NCBI RefSeq assembly: GCF_019247615.1
Contig: NZ_JAFBAT010000233.1
Span: forward strand, 1-33,937
From: Mycobacterium sp.
GTDB taxonomy: Bacteria; Actinomycetota; Actinomycetes; Mycobacteriales; Mycobacteriaceae
Reading direction: 5' to 3'
Length of the DNA: 33,937 nucleotides
The notes under the pieces were generated by a model. That model made no database searches, had not been told where the DNA came from, and saw only the letters and a list, made by a program, of their open reading frames with translations. The stretch's first letter is position 1. Each line of letters opens with the position of its first letter. Shown here piece after piece: positions 1-8,179 of the stretch. The position numbers and the translations under genes are program-made.

Positions 1-163
1 TCTGGTAGTGGGTCGCGATCATAGCGACTTTCGGCTTGCGTCCCACCGGGCGGTGATACAACCCCTGGCATGGATGCCCGCCGGCCCCGGCGCGCCCGGC
101 GGTGGGCGACGGCAACCCGACGAACTCGCGGATGACCCCTGCGGCGCCGGTATGACTGGTCAA
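1..163 (-). CDS. alpha/beta hydrolase-like protein, 5' fragment (Rv0272c-like)
   Basis: Only the first 54 codons are inside the window; the gene runs off the left edge on the minus strand. The reading frame is open throughout and begins with TTG at 163-161, which overlaps the TGA stop of the upstream tetR gene (TTGA). A GGGAG element lies about 5 nt upstream. The segment GLYHRPVGRKPKVAMIATHY resembles the N-terminal strand region of mycobacterial alpha/beta hydrolases. The position matches Rv0272c, next to the Rv0273c-type TetR. The catalytic residues lie outside the window, so the enzyme class is inferred from the N-terminus and synteny. Overlap with the regulator gene implies co-transcription and translational coupling. 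Confidence 0.6.
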   Translation of the reverse strand, partial: MTSHTGAAGVIREFVGLPSPTAGRAGAGGHPCQGLYHRPVGRKPKVAMIATHYQ

Positions 164-789
164 TTCGGCTCCCGTTCGCGGACGTAGATGGCCCGATAGT
201 AGATGTTTGCCAGCGTCTGGATGCATGCCGCTTCATCGGGTGGGTCGTCCTCATCGGCACCCCTTCTGCTTCCGCTGAGCCGGATGTAGCAGAACTGGTT
301 GAACATGGCCACTATCGCCTCCGCGATCAGTTGCGGGTCGTCATCGGGGCAGTACCCCTCGGCTTGGGCGCGTCGGACCGTCTCGGCGATGAAAGAAGCT
401 GGGATGGCGCATATCTCGGCCCAGTACTGGGCGAAGTCGTCGTTGACCATCGCCAACTGCGACACGCTGATGATTTCCGCGAGCCGATTGCGGTAGGTGT
501 GCCAATGGGCGGCGGCGGCCTCCTGCGCACGTTCGCGATTGGACAGGCCATGTCGCGTCACCGAACGGGCGCGCTCGTTGGCCTCGTCGCGGAACCGCAG
601 GGCCCATTGCCGGACCATCGCTTCCTTGGATTCGTAGTAGTTGTAGAACGATGCCGCCGAGCGGTCCGCCTCGGCGGCGATGTCGGCGATTGTCGTCGCG
701 AGGATGCCTTTGCGCGCGACGACCGTTCGGGCGGCTGCGTCGATGGCGGCCCGCGTCCGGCGGCCCCGATGCGTGCGCAACTCGGTGGA
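160..789 (-). CDS. TetR/AcrR-family transcriptional regulator (Rv0273c-like)
   Basis: A 209-residue protein with the usual TetR layout. The N-terminal helix-turn-helix is at about residues 35-54 (TIADIAAEADRSAASFYNYY), followed by a helical ligand-binding domain with no recognisable effector signature. I chose the GTG at 789 because a GGGAGG Shine-Dalgarno lies 8 nt upstream. The in-frame GTG at 801 sits directly against that motif. The gene is divergent from the VOC-family gene at 893, with a palindrome between them, and its 3' end overlaps the start of a hydrolase gene. It probably represses itself, the hydrolase and possibly the divergent gene. The TetR assignment is firm; the target and ligand are unknown. 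Confidence 0.88.
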   Translation of the reverse strand, partial: STELRTHRGRRTRAAIDAAARTVVARKGILATTIADIAAEADRSAASFYNYYESKEAMVRQWALRFRDEANERARSVTRHGLSNRERAQEAAAAHWHTYRNRLAEIISVSQLAMVNDDFAQYWAEICAIPASFIAETVRRAQAEGYCPDDDPQLIAEAIVAMFNQFCYIRLSGSRRGADEDDPPDEAACIQTLANIYYRAIYVREREPN

Positions 790-820
790 CACCCGGCGCA
801 CCTCCCTGGAACAAAACTGA

Positions 821-846
821 ACCTGATGTTAGATTCAGATTCAGGT
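821..846. promoter_or_regulatory. inverted repeat, candidate TetR operator
   Basis: ACCTGA (821-826) and TCAGGT (841-846) form a perfect 6-bp inverted repeat with a 14-bp spacer. A related pair CTGAA/TTCAG at 817-821 and 840-844 partly overlaps it. It lies in the roughly 100-bp space between the tetR start (789) and the VOC gene start (893), where an autoregulatory TetR operator is expected. Function is inferred from position. Confidence 0.5.
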
Positions 847-892
847 CTTGGCCAGGACCCGCTTGCCCGCGGACCGATGAGGAGCCGCCCAG

Positions 893-1474
893 ATGATCAA
901 GCCGCACAACCCCAACACCGAATTCGAGCTCGGCGGCATCAACCATGTCGCGCTGGTTTGTTCGGACATGCAGCGAACCGTCGACTTCTACAGCAATGTC
1001 CTCGGCATGCCGCTGATCAAGTCGCTCGACCTGCCCGGCGGCCAGGGGCAGCACTTCTTCTTCGACGCGGGCAACGGCGACTGCGTCGCGTTCTTCTGGT
1101 TCGCCGAGGCGCCCGATCGAGTGCCGGGCGTGTCGTCGCCGGGCGCCATCCCCGGCATCGGGGACATCACCAGCGCGGTCAGCACCATGAACCATCTCGC
1201 ATTCCACGTGCCGGCCGAGAAATTCGACGCCTACCGGCAGCGGCTCAAGGAAAAAGGCGTGCGCGTCGGCCCCGTGCTCAACCACGACGAGAGCGCGATG
1301 CAGGTATCCGCCACGGTGCATCCCGGGGTTTACGTCCGCTCCTTCTACTTCCAGGACCCAGACGGCGTCACGCTCGAATTCGCCTGCTGGGAAAAGGAAT
1401 TCGATGGGAGCGAAACGAAGGCCGTTCCCAAGACGGCAGCTGACCGGCGTCCCCCGGTGGCGGCCGTAGGCTGA
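893..1474 (+). CDS. VOC/glyoxalase-fold protein (Rv0274-like)
   Basis: A 193-residue protein of the vicinal-oxygen-chelate superfamily. Two beta-alpha-beta-beta-beta modules are visible: the first starts with GGINHVALVCSDM (about residue 14), the second with MNHLAFHVP (about 99). Candidate metal ligands are His18, His101 and Glu162 in the GVTLEF strand, which matches the His/His/Glu pattern of dioxygenases and glyoxalase-type enzymes. An AGGAG motif lies 7 nt before the ATG. Length and position match Rv0274. The family includes ring-cleaving dioxygenases, glyoxalases, epimerases and antibiotic-binding proteins, and the sequence alone does not separate them. The divergent TetR suggests control by a small molecule. 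Confidence 0.85.
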   Translation: MIKPHNPNTEFELGGINHVALVCSDMQRTVDFYSNVLGMPLIKSLDLPGGQGQHFFFDAGNGDCVAFFWFAEAPDRVPGVSSPGAIPGIGDITSAVSTMNHLAFHVPAEKFDAYRQRLKEKGVRVGPVLNHDESAMQVSATVHPGVYVRSFYFQDPDGVTLEFACWEKEFDGSETKAVPKTAADRRPPVAAVG

Positions 1475-1498
1475 CGGCGGAAACGCGCACGAGCCGGG

Positions 1499-2056
1499 GT
1501 GTCCATGTTGACCGACGGCATCTTGACCGACGCGCAAATCGCCGCGCTGACACCCGAGCAGCGGCGAGATCTGATCACCCGGTTGGAGCAGCCCCTGAGC
1601 GACGTGATCGACCCCGTGCTGCTCAGACGGATACGGCGCATCCGCCTGGGCCTGATGATCGGTGGCTCGGTCGCGATGATCCCGTGGCTCGTGTATCTCG
1701 CCTTTACGCTCCCGGAGAACTACGTCGCCCACAACTGGCCTGCCACCTGGATCGGCTTCGACGTTCTGTTGGTGGCATTCATGGTGGCGACGGCGGTCTT
1801 CGGCTACCTGCGTCGCCAGGTGCTGGTGTTTGCCGCCTTCACCTCCGGAGTGTTGCTGATCTGCGACGCCTGGTTCGACCTGATGACCGCCGGACCGGAT
1901 GACCTAGTGCTGTCGCTGGTCACCGCACTGGGAATCGAGGTGCCGTTGGCGATCTTCATGATTCGCGGTGCGCAGCGCATCATGCGACTCACGATGATGC
2001 GTTTGTGGCTCTTGGACCCTGGCGTGCGACTTTGGCACCTGCCGCTGTTTCCTTGA
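1499..2056 (+). CDS. four-helix integral membrane protein, function unknown
   Basis: 185 residues. A soluble N-terminus of about 48 residues, rich in charges (EQRRDLITRLEQ) and ending in a basic RRIRRIR stretch, precedes four hydrophobic segments at about 50-71, 84-104, 108-128 and 136-155. The positive cluster before helix 1 suggests a cytoplasmic N-terminus. The start could be GTG 1499 or ATG 1505; a GGGG run just upstream serves either poorly. The 3' end overlaps the convergent tetR gene by 68 bp. I do not recall a gene at this position between Rv0274 and Rv0275c in M. tuberculosis, so it may be accessory or lost there. It lies 24 bp after the VOC gene and is probably co-transcribed with it. 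No functional motif was recognised. Confidence 0.75.
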   Translation: MSMLTDGILTDAQIAALTPEQRRDLITRLEQPLSDVIDPVLLRRIRRIRLGLMIGGSVAMIPWLVYLAFTLPENYVAHNWPATWIGFDVLLVAFMVATAVFGYLRRQVLVFAAFTSGVLLICDAWFDLMTAGPDDLVLSLVTALGIEVPLAIFMIRGAQRIMRLTMMRLWLLDPGVRLWHLPLFP

Positions 2057-2687
2057 GCCCGTAGAGCTTTGGCTCGGTCAGTTGGTCGAGGAGCATAGCC
2101 AGCTGATCGACGAGCTGATCCGGTTGGAGCCGGACGTCGCCGGCCAGCCAGGCGCTGATCGTTTGACCGACGCCACCGACCGCGAAGTGCGCCCCAGCCT
2201 TGATGCGGTCGTTTGCCGGCATGCGCAGTGCGTCCCCGACATACTGACCCGACAGCATGGCGAACAACGCACTCGATTCCGCACGCTTGCGCACGACCAC
2301 GGCGTTGGCCAGTTGCATGCTGAACAGCAGCCGTCCGATGCGGGCGTCGTCGGCGATGGTCCGCACGATGTTGGCCATCCCGGCTCGGCTTCGCTCGTGT
2401 GCGGGCACCGTGGCCACCGCGGCCTGTGTGGTGGCGGCCAGCTCGGCGATCACCCAGTCGAACACACCGCTGACGAATTCGTCCTTGTCGGCGAAGCTTT
2501 CGTAGAAGTAGCGGGCGGCCAGCCCGGCCCGGCCGCAGATGCCGCGGACGGTCAATTCGGAAATGTCGTGCTGGTCGGCCCCGAGCAGGTCCAGCCCGGC
2601 GTCCAGCAACCGCCGGCGGCGGGACGCCGTACGCTCGGCGGCCTCGATGCCCCCGTAAGGCCGCTTGCTGGGACTCATAGCCACCAT
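1989..2687 (-). CDS. TetR-family transcriptional regulator (Rv0275c-like)
   Basis: A 232-residue TetR protein from ATG 2687. A basic N-terminal segment (RTASRRRRLLDAGLDLL) leads into the helix-turn-helix at about residues 46-65 (LTVRGICGRAGLAARYFYES), with the F/YF-Y-x-F end typical of the recognition helix. The rest is a helical effector domain. ATG 2678 is an alternative start; neither has a strong ribosome-binding site. The gene is divergent from the DUF2236 oxygenase gene (start 2772) and probably regulates it, as TetR genes next to MpaB-like genes commonly do. The last 23 codons overlap the convergent membrane-protein gene and encode a polar tail with no predicted role. Confidence 0.87.
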   Translation of the reverse strand: MVAMSPSKRPYGGIEAAERTASRRRRLLDAGLDLLGADQHDISELTVRGICGRAGLAARYFYESFADKDEFVSGVFDWVIAELAATTQAAVATVPAHERSRAGMANIVRTIADDARIGRLLFSMQLANAVVVRKRAESSALFAMLSGQYVGDALRMPANDRIKAGAHFAVGGVGQTISAWLAGDVRLQPDQLVDQLAMLLDQLTEPKLYGLKETAAGAKVARQGPRATNASS

Positions 2688-2688
2688 C

Positions 2689-2718
2689 TTGACACGGGTG
2701 CAATAAACCGCCAATAAT
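2689..2718 (+). promoter_or_regulatory. sigma70/SigA-type promoter for the DUF2236 gene
   Basis: A perfect -35 TTGACA (2689-2694) is followed after 18 bp by AATAAT (2713-2718), five of six matches to TATAAT. It points toward the GTG start at 2772 and would give a 5' leader of about 45 nt containing the GGGAGG ribosome-binding site (2761-2766). The -35 element abuts the start codon of the divergent tetR gene, so TetR bound here could block both directions. Confidence 0.6.
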
Positions 2719-2771
2719 TCTGGTAACTGATGTTCGCACAATTAGCGGGCCGGTGCCGCGGGGAGGACGCT

Positions 2772-3635
2772 GTGGCCGTTCACGAGGCCGTTCAGGGGCG
2801 GCGGGGTCGGCGTGGCCGGGGTCTGGGGATCGACGACGGTTTGATGGGCGTGGCGTTGCTGGCCGGCCCGGCGAACGTGATCATGCAATTGGCGCGGCCC
2901 GGCGTGGGTTACGGCGTGCTGGAGAGCCGCGTAGAAAGCGGCCGGGTGGACCTGCATCCGATCAAACGTGCGCGTACCACCTTCACCTACCTGGCGGTGG
3001 CGACCGCGGGCAGCGACGCCCAGAAGGACGCCTTCCGCCGGGCGGTGAACCGGGCGCACGCGCAGGTCTACTCCACGCCGGACAGCCCGGTGCAGTACAA
3101 CGCCTTCGACGTCGACCTGCAGCTATGGGTGGGCGCCTGCCTGTACAAGGGCGCTGTCGACATCTATCGCATCTTCGTCGGTGAGCTCGACGAGGCCGAT
3201 GCCGACCGCCACTACCGCGAGGGGATGGCTTTGGCCACCACATTGCAGGTGCCACCGGCCATGTGGCCGGCGGATCGGGCGGCGTTCGACCGGTACTGGC
3301 GGGAATCGCTGGCCCACGTGCACATCGACGACGCGGTCCGCGACTACCTGTACCCCATCGCCGCGGCTCGCGTGCGTGGGGTGGCGCTGCCCCGTCCGCT
3401 GCAGCGGCTGTCAGACAGCTTCGCCTTGCTGATCACCACCGGTTTCCTTCCCCAGCGATTTCGCGACGAAATGCGGTTGCCCTGGGATGCGGCCAGACAA
3501 CGGCGCTTCGACCGGCTGATGGCGGTGTTGCGCACGGTCAACCGCGCGATGCCCGGATGTGTCCGGCGGTTCCCGTTCAACGTCCTGTTGTGGGACGTTG
3601 ACCGCCGGATCAGGACGGGCCGACCCCTGGTCTAA
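2772..3635 (+). CDS. DUF2236 (MpaB/Lcp-like) oxygenase family protein (Rv0276-like)
   Basis: 287 residues from GTG 2772, chosen for its strong GGGAGG ribosome-binding site 5 nt upstream. It resembles the DUF2236 family (rubber oxygenase Lcp, MpaB). The family-like block runs from about residues 68-128, with RTTFTYLAV, VNRAHAQVY (His96 is a candidate heme or metal ligand), and the helix DVDLQLWVGACLYKG. Members are all-helical heme-type oxygenases acting on polyprenoids or meroterpenoids, or are uncharacterised. The substrate here is unknown. It has its own promoter and a divergent TetR, and it matches Rv0276 in position and approximate length (I recall about 306 residues). It ends 25 bp before the Zur box of the next gene. 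Confidence 0.8.
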   Translation: MAVHEAVQGRRGRRGRGLGIDDGLMGVALLAGPANVIMQLARPGVGYGVLESRVESGRVDLHPIKRARTTFTYLAVATAGSDAQKDAFRRAVNRAHAQVYSTPDSPVQYNAFDVDLQLWVGACLYKGAVDIYRIFVGELDEADADRHYREGMALATTLQVPPAMWPADRAAFDRYWRESLAHVHIDDAVRDYLYPIAAARVRGVALPRPLQRLSDSFALLITTGFLPQRFRDEMRLPWDAARQRRFDRLMAVLRTVNRAMPGCVRRFPFNVLLWDVDRRIRTGRPLV

Positions 3636-3660
3636 AGCGGTTCCCTCGGCACTACATAGG

Positions 3661-3686
3661 TTGATAACGACAATCATATTCATTAA
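3661..3686 (+). promoter_or_regulatory. Zur box upstream of the first PPE gene
   Basis: A 26-bp AT-rich element beginning TTGATAA and ending TTCATTAA. Its core CGACAATCATATTCA (3668-3682) matches 11 of 15 positions of the actinobacterial Zur consensus TGAAAATGATTTTCA. It is identical at 21 of 26 positions to the better box at 8041-8066. It lies 43 bp before the GTG start of the PPE gene. Zinc-loaded Zur should repress from here, so the PPE-methyltransferase unit would be expressed when zinc is scarce, as for Rv0280 in M. tuberculosis. Confidence 0.8.
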
Positions 3687-3729
3687 GCTTCTCGCGGTCT
3701 GGTAAACCCTCCCAGCCCGAGGAGTGCCT

Positions 3730-5487
3730 GTGACCGCGCCGATTTGGATGGCTTCGCCGCCCGAGGTGCACTCGGCGTTGCTCAGCAGCGGCCCGGGGCC
3801 GGGGCCCCTGCTGGCGGCCGCTGCAGCGTGGGCCTCCTTGAACATCGAATACGCCTCGGCGGCAGAAGAACTCAGCGCATTGCTGGCGGCTGTGCAGGCC
3901 GGCGCATGGGAGGGGCCGAGCGCGGAATCGTATGCGGCCGCACACGCGCCCTATCTGGCGTGGTTGACCGAGGCCGGCGCGAACAGTGCGGCGGCCGCGG
4001 CCCAACTCGAGACCGCGGCCGCCGCCTACACCGCCGCGCTGGCAGCAATGCCGACGCTGGCGGAGCTCGCCACCAACCACGTCGTGCACGGCGTCCTCAC
4101 GGCGACGAACTTCTTTGGCGTCAACACGATCCCGATCGCGGTCAACGAGGCCGACTACCTCCGGATGTGGATTCAGGCCGCCACCACGATGGGCAGCTAT
4201 CAAGCGGTCTCCGCCGGGGCGGTTGCGTCAACACCGCAGACCGCCCCGGCGCCGCACATCGTGAAATCCGACGCCACTGCAAATCCCCAGGCGAGTACCA
4301 ACCCGCTGCCGCATATCGTGCAGCGGGTCCAGCAGTTCTGGCAGGGCCTGCTCACCGACCCGTCGCAAGTGGATCCAAGTAATCCGCTGGGTCTGCCGCC
4401 GCAGCTCGTGCAGGGCCTGCAGAAATTTGGTATCGGGAACAGCCCCGTGGCCCACGCCCCGCTGCTCGACTACCCCGTGGATAACTGGGTTTCCACCGTC
4501 CTGCAAAACTTCGGGATCAATTGGAATCCCAGTGCTGGCACGGTGAACGGACTCACCTACGATGCCTACGCGGATCCGGGCCAAGCGATGTGGTGGGTTG
4601 CTCGATCCCTCGAAGTCTTTGAGGATTTGCAACAGTTCGGCACATATCTGTTGCAAAACCCGGTTTTGGCTTTTCAGTACCTGATCAGCTGGCAACTGTT
4701 CGATTTTCCGCTTCATATCGAAGAACTTGCTTTCTTTTCGAACGTGCCGTTCCAGGCGGTGTACGCCGCACTCCCCGCGGCGGCTGCCCCGCTCGCGTCC
4801 GCGGGCGGCCTCGCAGGGCTGGCCGGGTTGGCCGCCCTGCCGCAACCGGTTGTCGCGCCGGTCCTGGCACCCCTCGCCCCGCCGCCGTTGTTGCCGGTCG
4901 CGGCGACGGCCCCGGCGATCGCCGCGCCGAGCGTGACCACCGGATCGGCACCGGCGCCCCCGCCCGCATCTCCCGGCGCGTCCGCCCTCGCGGGTCCGGC
5001 ACCGACACCGCCCGCGGCGGCGGGTCCGGTTGGATTTTCCCCCCCCTATGTGGTGCCTCCCGGCATCGGACTCGGCTCGGCGATGAGCAGCAGCGCGAGC
5101 TCGAGCGCTAAAAGGAAAGCACCGGAGTCAGGTGCCGCGGCGGCGGCGACAGCGACGACCGCGCGGGAGGCGGCACGTGCCCGGCGCCGTCAGCGACAGC
5201 GACAGCGGGGGTACGGCGACGAGTTCATGGACATGAACATCGACGTCGACCCCGACTGGGACGAGCCGCGAGCGAAGGATGGGACGGCAACGTCGGCTCG
5301 GGGCGCCGGCAGCTTGGGCTTCGCCGGTGCCGCGGCCACGACCCTCGCCTCGGAGCCGGCGGGGTTGACGACACTGGCCGGGCTGGCCGGTGACGAATTC
5401 GGCGGCGGTCCGCGCATGCCGATGTTGCCGGGCACGTGGGACCGCGACGACTCCGGCGAGACGGGCGGTCACCCCCCGTCGGCGTAG
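3730..5487 (+). CDS. PPE3: PPE family protein, ESX-3-linked (PPE3 position)
   Basis: 585 residues from GTG 3730, six bases after a GAGGAG ribosome-binding site; a GTG two codons earlier overlaps that site. The PPE domain spans about residues 1-175: P10-P11-E12, the WEG turn at 60-62, and the conserved block [10 protein letters not shown] (127-136) with [10 protein letters not shown] long central region and a Pro/Ala-rich stretch follow. Then come an Arg/Gln-rich basic patch and a conserved tail containing [19 protein letters not shown] and GDEFGGGP, shared with the second PPE gene. PPE proteins pair with a PE protein, are bound by EspG and leave through ESX systems; this subfamily belongs to ESX-3. 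The symbol rests on position upstream of the Rv0281-like gene. Its central region is unusually AT-rich at about 4620-4740. Confidence 0.92.
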   Translation: MTAPIWMASPPEVHSALLSSGPGPGPLLAAAAAWASLNIEYASAAEELSALLAAVQAGAWEGPSAESYAAAHAPYLAWLTEAGANSAAAAAQLETAAAAYTAALAAMPTLAELATNHVVHGVLTATNFFGVNTIPIAVNEADYLRMWIQAATTMGSYQAVSAGAVASTPQTAPAPHIVKSDATANPQASTNPLPHIVQRVQQFWQGLLTDPSQVDPSNPLGLPPQLVQGLQKFGIGNSPVAHAPLLDYPVDNWVSTVLQNFGINWNPSAGTVNGLTYDAYADPGQAMWWVARSLEVFEDLQQFGTYLLQNPVLAFQYLISWQLFDFPLHIEELAFFSNVPFQAVYAALPAAAAPLASAGGLAGLAGLAALPQPVVAPVLAPLAPPPLLPVAATAPAIAAPSVTTGSAPAPPPASPGASALAGPAPTPPAAAGPVGFSPPYVVPPGIGLGSAMSSSASSSAKRKAPESGAAAAATATTAREAARARRRQRQRQRGYGDEFMDMNIDVDPDWDEPRAKDGTATSARGAGSLGFAGAAATTLASEPAGLTTLAGLAGDEFGGGPRMPMLPGTWDRDDSGETGGHPPSA

Positions 5488-5497
5488 TGTCAGTTGG

Positions 5498-6403
5498 GTG
5501 CGCAGCGAAGGTGATACCTGGGACATCACGACGAGTGTGGGTTCGACCGCGCTGTTCGTAGCTACCGCGCGGGCGTTGGAGGCGCAAAAGCCGGAGCCGC
5601 TGGCCGTAGACCCGCATGCGGAGCTGTTTTGCCGGGCCGTGGGCGGCCCGCCGGCCGACGTCCTCGACGGCAAGGCACCCGACCATCCGCTCAAGAGCGC
5701 GGACTTCGGCGAACATTTCGTGAACTTCCAGGCCGCTCGCACCAAGTATTTCGACGACTATTTCCGCCGGGCGGCCGCGGCGGGCGTGCGGCAAGTGGTC
5801 GTCCTGGCCGCGGGACTGGATTCGCGGGCCTACCGGCTGGACTGGCCCGCCGGGACGACGATCTTCGAGCTGGACCGCCCACAGGTCCTGGACTTCAAGC
5901 GCGAGGTGCTCAGCGGCCACGGCGCGCAACCGCGAGCCGATCGCCGCGAAATCGCGGTCGATCTGCGGGAGGACTGGGCAGCCGCCCTGCGGGACAGCGG
6001 CTTCCATGCGGACAAGCCCTCGGCGTGGATCGCCGAAGGTTTGCTCATCTATCTCCCGGCCAGCGCGCAGGAGCAGCTGTTCACCGGCATCGACGGCCTG
6101 GCCGGTCACGGAAGCCATGTCGCGATCGAGGATGGCGCGCCCCTTGACCAGGACGAGTTCGAGGCTGCCGTCGCGGAAGAACGTGCGGCCGCCGCCGAAG
6201 GTGATCAGCGGCTGTTTTTTCAGTTGGTCTACAACGAGCGGCACGCGCCGGCGACCGAGTGGTTCGGTGAGCGCGGGTGGACCGCCGTCGGTACTCCGCT
6301 GGTGGATTACCTTCGCGAGGTCGGCCGGCCGGTGCCCGGCCCGGAAACCGATGCCGGGCCGATGATCGCCCGTAACACGCTGGTCAGCGCCGTCAAGGCC
6401 TGA
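5498..6403 (+). CDS. class I SAM-dependent methyltransferase (Rv0281-like)
   Basis: 301 residues from GTG 5498, only 10 bp after the PPE stop codon, so co-transcribed. It belongs to the mycobacterial family of leucine-carboxyl-methyltransferase-like putative methyltransferases (TIGR00027 type). The opening [15 protein letters not shown] is the family signature. SAM motif I is the variant [15 protein letters not shown] (about 100-114), and FELDRPQVL (123-131) supplies the acidic residue that should bind the SAM ribose. Length and context match Rv0281. The substrate is not known for any close relative that I recall. An upstream in-frame ATG at 5390 lies inside the PPE gene and would add non-conserved residues, so I rejected it. 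Confidence 0.88.
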   Translation: MRSEGDTWDITTSVGSTALFVATARALEAQKPEPLAVDPHAELFCRAVGGPPADVLDGKAPDHPLKSADFGEHFVNFQAARTKYFDDYFRRAAAAGVRQVVVLAAGLDSRAYRLDWPAGTTIFELDRPQVLDFKREVLSGHGAQPRADRREIAVDLREDWAAALRDSGFHADKPSAWIAEGLLIYLPASAQEQLFTGIDGLAGHGSHVAIEDGAPLDQDEFEAAVAEERAAAAEGDQRLFFQLVYNERHAPATEWFGERGWTAVGTPLVDYLREVGRPVPGPETDAGPMIARNTLVSAVKA

Positions 6404-6404
6404 T

Positions 6405-6435
6405 CGGGAACTTTCGGGAACTTTCGGGAACTTTC
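6405..6435. repeat. 10-bp tandem repeat, three copies
   Basis: CGGGAACTTT occurs three times in a row, plus one extra base, immediately after the methyltransferase stop codon. It is the only perfect short tandem array I noticed between genes. It lies in the 130-bp space before the second PPE gene and contains no obvious promoter. Confidence 0.8.
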
Positions 6436-6533
6436 CAGGGCCCTTGGCCGACTACTAGCTGCGTGCTTGGTTCGCCGCCGACGGTCTGGGCGGCCGTTGA
6501 GTCAGCCCGATCGGTAAGGGGGGTCGCTGCCGT

Positions 6534-8066
6534 ATGACCGCGCCGGTGTGGATGGCCCTACCTCCGGAGGTCCACTCGGCGGAACTGAGCAGCGGCCCGG
6601 GGCCGGGCGGTCTGCTGGCCGCCGCGGCGGGCTGGAGCTCGTTGAGCGCAACGTACGCCTCGGTGGTGGACGAACTCACCGCGATCCTGGGCAGTGCGCA
6701 GGCCGGGGCGTGGCAAGGGCCGACCGCCGAACAGTATGTGGCCGCGCACGCGCCCTACCTGGCGTGGCTGAGGCAGGCCAGCGCCGACAGCGCGGCGACG
6801 GCTGCCCAGCACGAAACCGCCGCCGCCGCCTACTCCGCGGCGTTGGCCGCGATGCCGACCTTGGTCGAGCTGGCCGCGAACCACGCGATCCACGCGGTTT
6901 TGCTGGCGACGAACTTCTTCGGCGTCAACACCATTCCCATCGCGCTCAACGAGGCCGACTACGTTCGCATGTGGATCCAGGCGGCCACCACCATGGCCAC
7001 CTACCATGCCGTTTCCGCAACGGCGGTGAATTCCGCGCCCCAGACCCCGGCGGCCCCGCAGATTCTGCATGCCGCCCACGGCTCCAACGGCGGTCACAGT
7101 GCTGACAACGGGCTCCAACCCATCGTCGACAACGACGAGGGGGACCCGACGCAATTGAGCTGGTGGATCAACCGATTCCTGGAGGTTCCGAAAACCCTGT
7201 GGCGGGATGTGCTGGAATTTCCGCAGCACCCGACCCTGGCAATACAGCAGGTGCAGGCCGACATCCCGGCACTCATCGGTGACGAGTTCACCCACGTGGG
7301 AGAGGTCATCACCACGTTTCCGCAACTGCAGACCGTAGTGCCGCTTGCCCTCGCGTCGTCCGTCGTCGCCCCCGGATACGCGGCCGGGCTCGCGGGTCTC
7401 AGCGGCTTGTCCGGGATTCAGCCCGCAGCGACCGCCGCCGTGGCGGCGGTGCCGACGCCCCAGACGCCTGGCGTGCCGGTAGCCGGCGGCTCTTCGCTCG
7501 TGAGCGTTGCCTCGGCGCCCAGCCCGACTCCCTCGCCGGCCCCGGCTTCGGCCTCGGCGCCCGCGACCGCGCCGGCGGCGGCGTCGACCTCCGCACCCCC
7601 GCCGCCGCCGCCCGCGGGCGTCGCCGGAGGGGCCCCTCCCTACCTGGTGGGGGGCTACGGCATCGGCTCGAGCACGCAAATGAGCACAAGCGGGCAGCGG
7701 AAGTCTCGGGAGCCGGAGGCTGCCGCGGCCGCGGCAGCCGCCGGCGCGTCGGCCCGCGAAGAACGGGCGCGCCGGCGTCGGCGGGCGGGGATGCGCGGGT
7801 ACGGGGACGAGTTCATGGACATGAACGTCGAGGTCGAGCCCGACTGGGGCGCCCCGTCGGGTGTTGAGCCGGCCGCGTCGACCGCGACCTCGGGCCGCGG
7901 TGCCGGAAGTCTGGGGTTCGCCGGAGCGGCACGCAAGGACACGGTCCCCGAAGCGGCCGGCTTGACCACCCTGGCCGGCGACGAGTTCGGCGGGGGGCCC
8001 TCAGCCCCGATGGTCCCGGGCACCTGGGACGCGGGCGAAGTTGATAATGATAATGATTTTCATTAG
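6534..8066 (+). CDS. second ESX-3-type PPE family protein
   Basis: 510 residues from ATG 6534, with an AAGGGGGG ribosome-binding site about 10 nt upstream. It carries the PPE domain (PPEVHS near the N-terminus, the WQG turn, [19 protein letters not shown]), then a shorter central region than its neighbour, a Pro/Ala/Ser-rich linker, an Arg-rich patch (RARRRRR-type) and the tail motifs [19 protein letters not shown] and GDEFGGGP. The segment [20 protein letters not shown] looks closer to my memory of M. tuberculosis PPE4 than the upstream gene does. Since no PPE gene follows PE5 here, this may be the relocated PE5 partner. The last eight codons (VDNDNDFH, then stop) are encoded by the Zur box. 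M. tuberculosis has no PPE gene at this position. Confidence 0.92.
   Translation: MTAPVWMALPPEVHSAELSSGPGPGGLLAAAAGWSSLSATYASVVDELTAILGSAQAGAWQGPTAEQYVAAHAPYLAWLRQASADSAATAAQHETAAAAYSAALAAMPTLVELAANHAIHAVLLATNFFGVNTIPIALNEADYVRMWIQAATTMATYHAVSATAVNSAPQTPAAPQILHAAHGSNGGHSADNGLQPIVDNDEGDPTQLSWWINRFLEVPKTLWRDVLEFPQHPTLAIQQVQADIPALIGDEFTHVGEVITTFPQLQTVVPLALASSVVAPGYAAGLAGLSGLSGIQPAATAAVAAVPTPQTPGVPVAGGSSLVSVASAPSPTPSPAPASASAPATAPAAASTSAPPPPPPAGVAGGAPPYLVGGYGIGSSTQMSTSGQRKSREPEAAAAAAAAGASAREERARRRRRAGMRGYGDEFMDMNVEVEPDWGAPSGVEPAASTATSGRGAGSLGFAGAARKDTVPEAAGLTTLAGDEFGGGPSAPMVPGTWDAGEVDNDNDFH
8041..8066 (+). promoter_or_regulatory. Zur box upstream of eccA3, inside the PPE 3' end
   Basis: The core TGATAATGATTTTCA (8048-8062) matches the Zur consensus TGAAAATGATTTTCA at 14 of 15 positions, inside a 26-bp AT-rich element in GC-rich DNA. 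It lies 152 bp before the chosen eccA3 start. The whole element is coding: it specifies the last residues and the TAG stop of the preceding PPE gene. Zur regulation of the Rv0282 promoter in M. tuberculosis supports the assignment. Confidence 0.88.
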
Positions 8067-8149
8067 GCTGCACTTCGGTGAGAAGTCCTGCTCAGCGCGG
8101 CCGGAGGGGAAGAACGTCGTGCGGACCAGACCCGCGAGCACCTCGACAC

Positions 8150-8168
8150 TTAGCTTATGCAATGCTAA
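8150..8168 (+). promoter_or_regulatory. IdeR iron box 1 upstream of eccA3
   Basis: TTAGCTTATGCAATGCTAA matches the 19-bp IdeR/DtxR consensus TTAGGTTAGGCTAACCTAA at 14 positions, with perfect inverted ends TTAGC/GCTAA. A weak -35-like TCGACA lies just before it (8143-8148), so bound Fe-IdeR would occlude the promoter spacer. This fits the iron-repressed ESX-3 promoter known upstream of Rv0282. Confidence 0.7.
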
Positions 8169-8179
8169 CTTCACCCAGG

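Noticed and set aside
341..1732. A 463-codon minus-strand frame across the VOC and first TetR genes
   Set aside because: It is the shadow of two recognisable proteins in other frames and crosses the divergent promoter.
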